From Natronohydrobacter sp. (GTDB taxonomy: Bacteria; Pseudomonadota; Alphaproteobacteria; Rhodobacterales; Rhodobacteraceae): a stretch of DNA of 7,358 nt. Positions within the stretch are counted from its first letter, which is position 1. The number at the start of each line of letters is the position of its first letter. Position numbers and translations under genes: made by a program. Shown here piece after piece: positions 1 through 6,115 of the stretch. The notes below the pieces were generated by a model that searched no databases, was not told the origin of the DNA, and was given only the letters and a program-made list of their open reading frames with translations. The stretch lies in assembly GCA_007118445.1 (NCBI GenBank), contig SKRP01000170.1:1-7358 (forward strand), written 5' to 3'.

Positions 1-1427
1 AACCCATGCGTCACATCCGACAGGATCTGATGCAGCGCGTGGCCGAATTCGTGAAACAGCGTGCGCGCATCATCATAGGACAAAAGCGCCGGATCACCCT
101 TGGCGAAATTGCAGATATTCACCACGATGGGCCGTGTCTCGCCGCCCAGCTTGCGCTGCCCGCGCATGGTCGAACACCAGGCCCCTGACCGTTTCGAGGA
201 CCGCGCGAAATAATCCCCGATGAACACGGCCATATGCCGGCCCTCGCGCGTGACCTCCCAGGCGCGGGCATCCGGGTGGTAGAGCGGGGTATCGAGCGGG
301 CGGAATTCCAGCCCGAACAGCCGATGCGCGCAATCAAAGGCCGCAGCGATCATGTTTTCCAGCGCCAGATAGGGTTTCAACGCCGCTTCATCGAGATCAT
401 GCTCAAGGCTGCGCAGTTTCTCGGCATAGTAGCGCCAATCCCAGGGCTCAAGCGCGCCGGAATGGCCATCGGCGTGCAGCATCGCTTCAAGTTTCGCGGC
501 ATCCGCCAGCGCCTTTGCCCGCGCCGGTTCCCAGACCTGCATCAGCAGATCGCGCACCGCCTCAGGGCTGCCTGCCATTTCGGTTTCCAGCTTGTAGCGC
601 GCGAAATTCTCGTAGCCCAGCAGCTGCGCCCGTTCAGCCCGCAGCGCAAGGATTTCTGCGGCAATCGCCCGATTGTCAGTCGCGCCCCCATTGGCCCCGC
701 GCGCGCCCCAGGCCTCATAGGCCCTCTGACGCAGATCGCGACGTTCTGAAAACTGCAGGAATGGCACGATCAGCGAGCGGTTCAGCGTGATCACATACCC
801 CTCGCGCCCCCGCTCCTCGGCGGCCGCGCGCGCGGTGGAGATCACAAAACCCGGCAGCCCCGCCAGATCGTCGAGCGGCATCATCCATTCGCGTTCATCT
901 GCCAGCAGGTTCTGGGTGAATTGCGTCCCCAGACTGGCAAGGCGCGATTTCACCTCGGTCAGCCGCGCGGCCTCGGCCCCTTCCAGCGCGGCCCCGGCGC
1001 GCAGGAACATGCGGCGATAGAGCATCAGAACGCGGGCCTGTTCGGCATCCAGCCCCAGTGTGTCGCGCGCATCCCAGAGCGTTTCAATGCGCTGGAACAG
1101 GGCCTTGTTATTCACGATTTCAGAGGAATATGCCGAGAGCTGCGGGGAAAGATCGCGCTGCAGCGCCTCGCGTTCCGGGGTCGAATCGCTGCCCGCGAGG
1201 TTGAAAAACACCCCGGCCACGCGGTCGAGCAGGTCATCAGCCTGTTCCATGGCCGCAATGGTATTGGCGAATGTCGGCGGCTCCGGGTTCTCGGCAATCG
1301 CAGCATAGGCCGCGCGCCCCGCCTGCAGCGCCGCGTCAAAGGCCGGGGCGAAATCCGCGTCACGGATGTCCTGAAACGGGGGCAGGCGGAATTCGGTCTG
1401 CCAATCGGCAAGAAGCGGGTTTGTCAT
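1..1427 (-). CDS. dcp: Peptidyl-dipeptidase Dcp, M3 zinc metallopeptidase (C-terminus cut by window edge)
   Basis: M3-family zinc metallopeptidases of the Dcp type remove C-terminal dipeptides from short peptides, usually in the cytoplasm. The minus frame is open from the ATG at 1427-1425 to the window edge, giving about 475 residues of an expected 680 or so. The zinc motif HEFGH lies at residues 459-463 (codons at 53-39), in the context TLFHEFGHALH. Both histidines and the catalytic Glu are present; the third zinc ligand (a downstream Glu) lies outside the window. Dcp-like landmarks rather than oligopeptidase A ones are seen: an N-terminus starting MTNPLL, TLGLDAEQ in the helical domain, EPWDWRYYAEK near residue 330, YHPDARAWEV, and NICNFAKGDPALLSYDD just before the zinc motif. 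There is no signal peptide. The start is supported by an AAGGG Shine-Dalgarno-like run at 1438-1434, 6 bases upstream. The gene is divergent from the SDR gene. The M3 family is certain; Dcp over PrlC/OpdA is likely. Confidence 0.93.
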   Translation of the reverse strand, partial: MTNPLLADWQTEFRLPPFQDIRDADFAPAFDAALQAGRAAYAAIAENPEPPTFANTIAAMEQADDLLDRVAGVFFNLAGSDSTPEREALQRDLSPQLSAYSSEIVNNKALFQRIETLWDARDTLGLDAEQARVLMLYRRMFLRAGAALEGAEAARLTEVKSRLASLGTQFTQNLLADEREWMMPLDDLAGLPGFVISTARAAAEERGREGYVITLNRSLIVPFLQFSERRDLRQRAYEAWGARGANGGATDNRAIAAEILALRAERAQLLGYENFARYKLETEMAGSPEAVRDLLMQVWEPARAKALADAAKLEAMLHADGHSGALEPWDWRYYAEKLRSLEHDLDEAALKPYLALENMIAAAFDCAHRLFGLEFRPLDTPLYHPDARAWEVTREGRHMAVFIGDYFARSSKRSGAWCSTMRGQRKLGGETRPIVVNICNFAKGDPALLSYDDARTLFHEFGHALHQILSDVTHG

Positions 1428-1491
1428 ATGCGGCCCTTTGCGTGTTTCCCTGCAAGCTAGGCGCGAAGCCCCGCAAAGACAATCCGCAGCT

Positions 1492-1510
1492 TGCCGCTAC
1501 TCAGGCGGCA
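1492..1510. promoter_or_regulatory. Inverted repeat in the divergent dcp/SDR upstream region
   Basis: The 120-bp gap between the divergent starts (1428-1547) holds a perfect 6-bp dyad, TGCCGC (1492-1497) and GCGGCA (1505-1510), with a 7-base spacer. It can be extended by a T-G wobble and a C-G pair on the outside. It ends 37 bases before the SDR start codon, so it could be an operator or a hairpin in the 5' leader. I found no convincing -35/-10 pair: the best candidate on the plus strand, TTGCCG at 1491 with TACCAA 17 bases later, is weak. In GC-rich DNA a 6-bp dyad can arise by chance, so a regulatory role is inference. Confidence 0.3.
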
Positions 1511-1547
1511 GGTTACCAATCACAGAGCAACACGAAAGGAACGCCCG

Positions 1548-2438
1548 ATGCGAATTCTGTTCACCGGCGGGTCCGGCAAGGCCGGACGCCACGCTGTCGC
1601 CCATCTGATCGCACTGGGGCATCGTGTGCTGAATGTCGATCTGCTGCCGCTCGATCTGCCGGGTCTGGACAACCGGATCACCGATCTGACGGATGCCGGG
1701 CAGGTTTTCGATGTCATGGCAAGCTATACGGGTCTGGACGAGCTCGATCCCGGCACCGGTGTTCCGCGCTTCGATGCGGTCGTGCATTTCGCGGCTGTGC
1801 CGCGTATCCTGCTGAAAAGCGACAATGAATGCTTCCGCGTCAACACCCTGAGCACCTATAACGTGATCGATGCCGCGCTGAAATTCGGCGTGCGCAAGAT
1901 CATCTTCGCCTCCTCCGAGACGACATATGGCGTGTGTTTCGCAGATGGCGAGCGCAAGCCCGACTATCTGCCCGTGGATGAAGATCACCCGACCATTCCC
2001 GAGGACAGCTATGCCATGTCGAAAGTGGTGAATGAGGCGACAGCGCGGTCATTTCAGCGCCGTAGCGGGGCCGATATCTACGGGTTGCGGATCAATAATG
2101 TGATCGAACCGCAGGAGTATGCGCGCGATTTTCCAGCCTATCTGGCGGATCCCGCGCTACGGCGGCGCAACATCTTCGCCTATATCGATGCGCGCGATCT
2201 GGCGCAGATGGTAGAGCTTTGCCTGCACACGGGCGGGCTGGGCTATGAAGTGTTCAATGTCGCCAATGACACCCATTCCGTGGGGCTGGACACAGACGCG
2301 CTGATTGCGCGCTTCTATCAGGGCGTTCCCCTGCAGCGCCAGATCGGGCCGCAGGAAAGTTTCTATACCAATGCAAAAGCCAAGACGCTTCTGGGCTTCG
2401 CGCCAGCGCATAATGACTGGCGCGCGCTCTTGCCGTAG
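1548..2438 (+). CDS. NAD-dependent epimerase/dehydratase, extended SDR family
   Basis: A 296-residue extended short-chain dehydrogenase of the NAD-dependent epimerase/dehydratase family, whose members oxidise, reduce or epimerise sugars and sugar nucleotides in the cytoplasm. The N-terminal Rossmann motif TGGSGKAG gives GxxGxxG at residues 7, 10 and 13. Asp31 at the end of the second strand favours NAD over NADP. VVHFAAV (78-84) matches the family's HxAA turn. SSETTYG (122-128) supplies the catalytic Ser/Thr region, and the YxxxK pair is Tyr155 and Lys159 in DSYAMSK. The later NNVIEP and YIDARDLAQ segments are also typical. I chose the ATG at 1548 rather than the in-frame ATG at 1491: MRILFTGG is the normal family start, and an AAGGA ribosome site lies at 1536-1540, 7 bases upstream. 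The substrate cannot be read from the sequence; UDP-sugar epimerase and uronate dehydrogenase are both possible. Convergent with the flavoenzyme gene, 6 bp apart. Confidence 0.9.
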   Translation: MRILFTGGSGKAGRHAVAHLIALGHRVLNVDLLPLDLPGLDNRITDLTDAGQVFDVMASYTGLDELDPGTGVPRFDAVVHFAAVPRILLKSDNECFRVNTLSTYNVIDAALKFGVRKIIFASSETTYGVCFADGERKPDYLPVDEDHPTIPEDSYAMSKVVNEATARSFQRRSGADIYGLRINNVIEPQEYARDFPAYLADPALRRRNIFAYIDARDLAQMVELCLHTGGLGYEVFNVANDTHSVGLDTDALIARFYQGVPLQRQIGPQESFYTNAKAKTLLGFAPAHNDWRALLP

Positions 2439-2444
2439 ACTGCC

Positions 2445-4931
2445 TCAGCCGTCCTTGCGGATCGTGGCATTGCTCGGGTCATAGGGGCTGTCACAGGTGA
2501 CCGTCGCATCCCAAAGCTGATCAAGCATCCGCACTTGCAGTTTGGTGCCTTCCACCGCCAGATCCGGGCGGACATAGCCCATGCCGATGGATTTGCCGAA
2601 CGCCACCGAATAGCCCCCCGAGGTCAGCCGCCCGATCTTGGTATCGCCCAGATAGAGCGCCTCGCGGCCCCATGGGTCGGCATCCGACGGCCCATCAATC
2701 AGCAGCGTGCAGCATTTCGCGCGCAGCCCGGTTTCCTCCATCGCGGCCTTGCCGTGGAACTCCTTGGACATGTCGATGAAGCGCGGCAGATCGGCCTCCA
2801 TCGGCGTGGCATCGCGGCCCAGTTCATTGCCGAACGCCCGATAGGATTTTTCCTGCCGCAGCCAGTTCTGCGCACGAGCGCCGACCAGCTTGAGCCCCAC
2901 ATCCTCACCTGCGGCCATCAACTGATCGAACAGGTAATTCTGCATCTCGATCGGGTGATGCAATTCCCAGCCCAATTCGCCGGTATAGGCCACACGCACA
3001 GCGCGCACCGGGCACATGCCCAGCTCGATATTGCGCGCGGACAGCCACGGGAAGCGCTTGTTCGACAGCACGGTTTCAGGGCTTGCATCCCTGACCAGCT
3101 TGCCCAGCAGATCGCGCGATTTCGGACCAGCCACCGCAAACACGCCCCATTGGGTGGTCACGTCATGGATATCGATCCAGCCGAATTCGGCCATCTTGTC
3201 CTCAGCCGCCTTGCGCAGGAAATCACCGTCATACTCGGTCAAGGCCCCTGTCGAGATCAGGTAGTATTCATGCTCGGCAAGCCTGACAATGGTGTATTCC
3301 GTGCGCACTGTCCCGGCGGCTGTCAGCGCATAGGTCAGATTGATGCGGCCGGTTTTCGGCAGCTTGTTGCAGGTGAACCAGTCCAGAAACTGCGTCGCGC
3401 CGGGGCCGCGCACCAGATGCTTGGTGAACGCGGTCGCGTCGATCATGCCCACGCCTTCGCGGATCGCCTTGGCCTCTTCGACCGCATATTGCCACCAGCC
3501 CCCGCGCCGGAAGCTGCGGGCGGCATGATCGTCGAACCCCTCGGGCGCGTAATAGTTCGGCCGTTCCCAACCATTCACCTGACCGAATTGCGCGCCGCGC
3601 GCCTTCACTCGGTCATAGCAGGGGGCTGTGCGCAGCGGTCGGCAGGCTTCGCGCTCTTCATCCGGGTGGTGCAGGATATAGACATGCTCATACGCTTCTT
3701 CATTCTTGCGCGCGGCATATTCCGTGGTCATCCAGGACCCGTAGCGTTTGGGGTCAAGGCTGGCCATGTCGATCTCGGCCTCGCCTTCGACCATCATCTG
3801 CGCGAGGTAATATCCCGTGCCGCCAGCAGCCGTAATCCCGAAGCTGAACCCTTCGGCCAGCCACATGTTGCGCAGCCCCGGTGCCGGGCCGACCAGCGGA
3901 TTGCCATCCGGCGTGTAGCAGATCGGACCGTTATAATCATCCTTCAGACCCACCGTCTCTGATGACGGGATCCTGTGGATCATCGACATGTATTCTTCCT
4001 CGATCCGCTCCAGATCAAGCGGGAACAGATCCGCGCGGAAGGTTTCCGGCACATCGTAGAGGAAACGCGCAGGCGCGTTGCGCTCATAGGGGCCCAGAAT
4101 CCAGCCGCCGCGCTCTTCGCGGACATACCATTTCGCATCAGCATCGCGCAGGACCGGATGCTCGGGATTGGTCTTGCGATATTCGACCAGCGCGGCATCG
4201 GGCTCGGTGCAGATGAACTGATGCTCGACCGGGATGGCGGGCATCTTGATGCCCAAAAGCCGCGCCGTGCGCTGGGCGTGGTTGCCCGTACAAGTCACGA
4301 CATGCTCGGCGACAATCTCGAATTGTTCGTCCGAGGGCACCAGATTGCCGCCCTTTTCCACCATCTTCGTGCAGGTCACGACCCATTCCGACCCGGTCCA
4401 GCGATAGCCATCGACCTGCGCCTTGCGCATGATCTCGGCACCGTGCTGACGCGCGCCCTTGGCCATGGCCTGGGTCACATCGGCCGGGTTGATATAGCCG
4501 TCCGTGGGGTGGAAAATCGCGCCGACCAAATCCTCAGTGCGCACCAGCGGCCAGCGGTCCTTGATCTGGCCAGGCGTCATCCATTCATAGGGAATGCCAA
4601 CCGATTCGGCGGTCGCCGCATAGAGCATGTATTCGTCCATACGTTCCTGGCACTGCGCCATGCGCAGGTTGCCCACGACCGAAAAGCCTGCATTCAGGCC
4701 CGTCTCGGCCTCGAGCGTCTTGTAGAATTTCACGCTGTAATCGTGAATATGGCTGGTCGCATAGCTCATGTTGAACAGTGGCAGCAAACCGGCAGCGTGC
4801 CAGGTCGAGCCTGCAGTCAACTCGTCGCGCTCCAGCAGCAAGGTATTCCACCCTGCTTTCGCAAGATGATACGCGACCGAGGCACCGACAGCCCCCCCGC
4901 CTATGACCAGAGCTCTGACATGCGTTTTCAT
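2445..4931 (-). CDS. Dimethylglycine/sarcosine dehydrogenase-like flavoprotein (FAD oxidoreductase + GcvT)
   Basis: An 828-residue two-module enzyme, close to the usual length of bacterial dimethylglycine oxidases. The N-terminal DAO domain (about 1-400) has the FAD motif GxGxxG at Gly11, Gly13 and Gly16, and Glu34 to bind the FAD ribose. Its STWHAAGL stretch has His45 at the position that carries covalent FAD in dimethylglycine and sarcosine dehydrogenases. The Gly-rich GITAAGGTGYYLAQ near 362-375 closes the FAD site. A linking FAO_M-like segment (about 400-470, with ERPNYY) leads to a GcvT folate-binding domain (about 480-720, with AYTGELGWELH near 647-657) and its C-terminal barrel (about 730-820). 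In this family an N-methyl group is oxidised and the resulting formaldehyde equivalent is passed to tetrahydrofolate, as in glycine betaine and choline breakdown. The start is backed by a strong GGAGGG site at 4943-4938, 6 bases upstream of ATG. The exact substrate (dimethylglycine, sarcosine or another methylated amine) is inference. No frameshift is seen. Confidence 0.9.
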   Translation of the reverse strand: MKTHVRALVIGGGAVGASVAYHLAKAGWNTLLLERDELTAGSTWHAAGLLPLFNMSYATSHIHDYSVKFYKTLEAETGLNAGFSVVGNLRMAQCQERMDEYMLYAATAESVGIPYEWMTPGQIKDRWPLVRTEDLVGAIFHPTDGYINPADVTQAMAKGARQHGAEIMRKAQVDGYRWTGSEWVVTCTKMVEKGGNLVPSDEQFEIVAEHVVTCTGNHAQRTARLLGIKMPAIPVEHQFICTEPDAALVEYRKTNPEHPVLRDADAKWYVREERGGWILGPYERNAPARFLYDVPETFRADLFPLDLERIEEEYMSMIHRIPSSETVGLKDDYNGPICYTPDGNPLVGPAPGLRNMWLAEGFSFGITAAGGTGYYLAQMMVEGEAEIDMASLDPKRYGSWMTTEYAARKNEEAYEHVYILHHPDEEREACRPLRTAPCYDRVKARGAQFGQVNGWERPNYYAPEGFDDHAARSFRRGGWWQYAVEEAKAIREGVGMIDATAFTKHLVRGPGATQFLDWFTCNKLPKTGRINLTYALTAAGTVRTEYTIVRLAEHEYYLISTGALTEYDGDFLRKAAEDKMAEFGWIDIHDVTTQWGVFAVAGPKSRDLLGKLVRDASPETVLSNKRFPWLSARNIELGMCPVRAVRVAYTGELGWELHHPIEMQNYLFDQLMAAGEDVGLKLVGARAQNWLRQEKSYRAFGNELGRDATPMEADLPRFIDMSKEFHGKAAMEETGLRAKCCTLLIDGPSDADPWGREALYLGDTKIGRLTSGGYSVAFGKSIGMGYVRPDLAVEGTKLQVRMLDQLWDATVTCDSPYDPSNATIRKDG

Positions 4932-5149
4932 CTGCTACCCTCCAGCTGCTGCGCCGCTGGCCCCTCTTCGCAAATCCTGACCTGCAATGGACCAGCTTGG
5001 CCGACATGCCATCGTGGAAAAACGACCTGCGCGCATCTTGAACCAGTTGGCACCGCCCCGGTTTCACCGCCTGGCCGCGCGCCGGACAGTCTGAGGCGCT
5101 CTGCGCGGATCGGCGCGAACGCCCCCGCCAACATCGCACCAAGCCGCCT
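4932..5149. other. Intergenic region upstream of the flavoenzyme gene
   Basis: These 218 bp must hold the leftward promoter of the dimethylglycine dehydrogenase-like gene, whose GGAGGG ribosome site is at 4943-4938. I see no convincing -35/-10 pair, no strong hairpin and no RNA gene. The open frames that cross it on both strands have no recognisable protein sequence. Its right edge is where similarity to an IS110 transposase begins, so part of it may be pre-insertion chromosomal sequence. Confidence 0.5.
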
Positions 5150-5502
5150 ATGCTAACGCGGCCGTATCATCGGGCACTTGATTTGGCACTTTCGGGCAAA
5201 TCCCCGTTGGTCAGGGTCAACCCGCGACAAGCACGGCGTTTTGCCGAAGCTTGCGGGACACGGGCCAAGACCGATGCGGTTGATGCAAGAATACTGGCGC
5301 ATATGGGCGCTGACCTGAAACCGGAGCCAGTCCTCCTCACCTCGGAGAACCATCTTGTTGTCAGAGACTTGCAGGTCGCGCGCACTGCGCTGGTCAAGGC
5401 CCGCACATGACTGCGAACCCGCGTCCATATGCAGACAAACGCGCTCCACGATCGTCAGATCAAGGCGCGCCTGACCCTCGTGGAGCGTCAGCGACTCCCC
5501 AG
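5150..5502 (+). pseudogene. IS110-family transposase fragment (truncated, internal stop)
   Basis: The frame starting near 5150 reads PYHRALDLALS, then VNPRQARRFAEACGTRAKT, then DAVDARILAHMGA, and later VARTALVKART. This is the highly conserved stretch after the first part of the RuvC-like DEDD catalytic domain of IS110 transposases; the DAVDA segment carries acidic residues of that site. A TGA at 5408-5410 interrupts the frame. The same frame continues as LRTRVHMQTNALHDRQIKAR and LTLVERQ up to about 5491, which matches the next IS110 segment, so this is a nonsense mutation (plausibly CGA to TGA) rather than a gene end. The N-terminal third and the C-terminal half with the serine motif are missing. 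On the right the fragment stops where the IS3 element begins, and I do not see it resume after that element. It is a dead remnant; the family call is confident, the left border approximate. Confidence 0.85.
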
Positions 5503-5521
5503 TGTCAGGGAAGTTGTCCGC
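5503..5521 (+). repeat. Left terminal inverted repeat of the IS3 element
   Basis: The 19 bases TGTCAGGGAAGTTGTCCGC pair with the inverted copy at 7242-7260. Sixteen of nineteen positions agree; the only differences are the three bases after TGTCA. The start with TG is the IS3-family rule. Confidence 0.85.
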
Positions 5522-6020
5522 TCCTCCACTTTTCCTCTATTTCTCGGATGGCGGGATAGGACAATGATTTGGGATATTAACCGGAACGAAAGGCGGCAGT
5601 GCTGAAGCGGATGCTGCCTCCGAACAACATGGCCATTCGGCAGCTGTCGCATGAGGAAAGGGTATCCGAGGTGCCGCTGCACAAGTGGCGGGCCGCGGCG
5701 CGGGGCAAGGGTCAGCTTTTGCCCGATGCGGATGCGGGCCCCGAGGGCTGGTCCTCGCATGACAAATTCGCGGCGGTTCTTGAAACGGCGGCGCCCAATG
5801 AGGCTGATCTGGCCGAGTACTGCCGCAAGCGCGGGCTTTATCCAGCACAGATCACAGCGAGGCGGTCAGCGTGTGAACAGGCGAACGATAGGGATCGCGC
5901 CAGCACGGCGCGTCTGGGTCAGGCGACGAAGGAAGAAAAGAAACGGGTCAAGGATCTGGAGCGGCAACTGGCGCGCAAGAAGAAAGCCCTGACCAAGGCA
6001 GCCGCGCTGCTCATTCTCAG

Positions 6021-6027
6021 AAAAAAG
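6021..6027 (+). other. A6G slippery heptamer, likely -1 frameshift site of the IS
   Basis: AAAAAAG sits in orfA with the phase A AAA AAG in the orfA reading frame (AGA AAA AAG). This is the classic arrangement by which IS3-family elements slip back one base to make the OrfAB transposase. OrfB's ATG at 6116 overlaps the presumed orfA stop as GTATGA, which puts ancestral orfB in the -1 frame and fits this mechanism. The net insertion between the two now puts orfB out of that frame. The run could also be chance Lys codons. Confidence 0.45.
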
Positions 6028-6042
6028 GCGGCAGCGATCTGG

Positions 6043-6107
6043 AGGGTTGAGGCGCATTCCGGGGCAGCCGGATCACACCGCCCGGGGGACGTTGTGACAC
6101 GCCGAAC
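6043..6107 (+). repeat. Double-hairpin element, copy 1 (at orfA/orfB junction)
   Basis: A 65-bp segment between the conserved orfA stretch AAAIW and its last codons. Lead 6043-6057. Hairpin A is 6058-6072: arms TCCGG and CCGGA, loop GGCAG. Hairpin B is 6073-6097: 11-base arms TCACACCGCCC and GGACGTTGTGA around GGG, with 9 of 11 pairs. The tail 6098-6107 ends GCCGAAC. It aligns to copy 2 at 6551-6615 with 35 of 50 bases identical from hairpin A onward, plus one single-base gap. If two codons of the orfA tail have been replaced, as in copy 2, the net gain is 59 bp, which is 2 modulo 3. I do not recognise the element from memory. That it is an insertion rests on IS3-like orfA tails usually reading AIWG followed by acidic residues. 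Confidence 0.7.
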
Positions 6108-6115
6108 GAGGACGT

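Noticed and set aside
234..1460. Several plus-strand open frames of 80-180 codons
   Set aside because: All are opposite the Dcp peptidase frame, which is open to the window edge and has the HEFGH motif and Dcp landmarks.
1491..1519. TTGCCG / TACCAA as a sigma-70 promoter for the SDR gene
   Set aside because: Spacing is 17 but the -10 matches only half of consensus; too weak to annotate as a promoter.
1491..1547. Upstream in-frame ATG as the start of the SDR gene
   Set aside because: It would add 19 residues before the canonical MRILFTGG Rossmann start and would put the AAGGA ribosome site inside the gene.
2535..3962. 475-codon open frame on the plus strand
   Set aside because: It lies wholly antisense to the flavoenzyme gene, which has clear domains and catalytic residues. 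Long antisense frames are expected in GC-rich DNA, and its translation shows no recognisable motif.
3975..5156. 393-codon open frame on the plus strand
   Set aside because: Mostly antisense to the N-terminal half of the flavoenzyme gene, and runs on into the intergenic region without any family signature.
6058..6097. Hairpins of the element as simple rho-independent terminators
   Set aside because: No T run follows either hairpin in either copy, and copy 2 lies in the middle of a conserved coding motif, so terminator function is unlikely.
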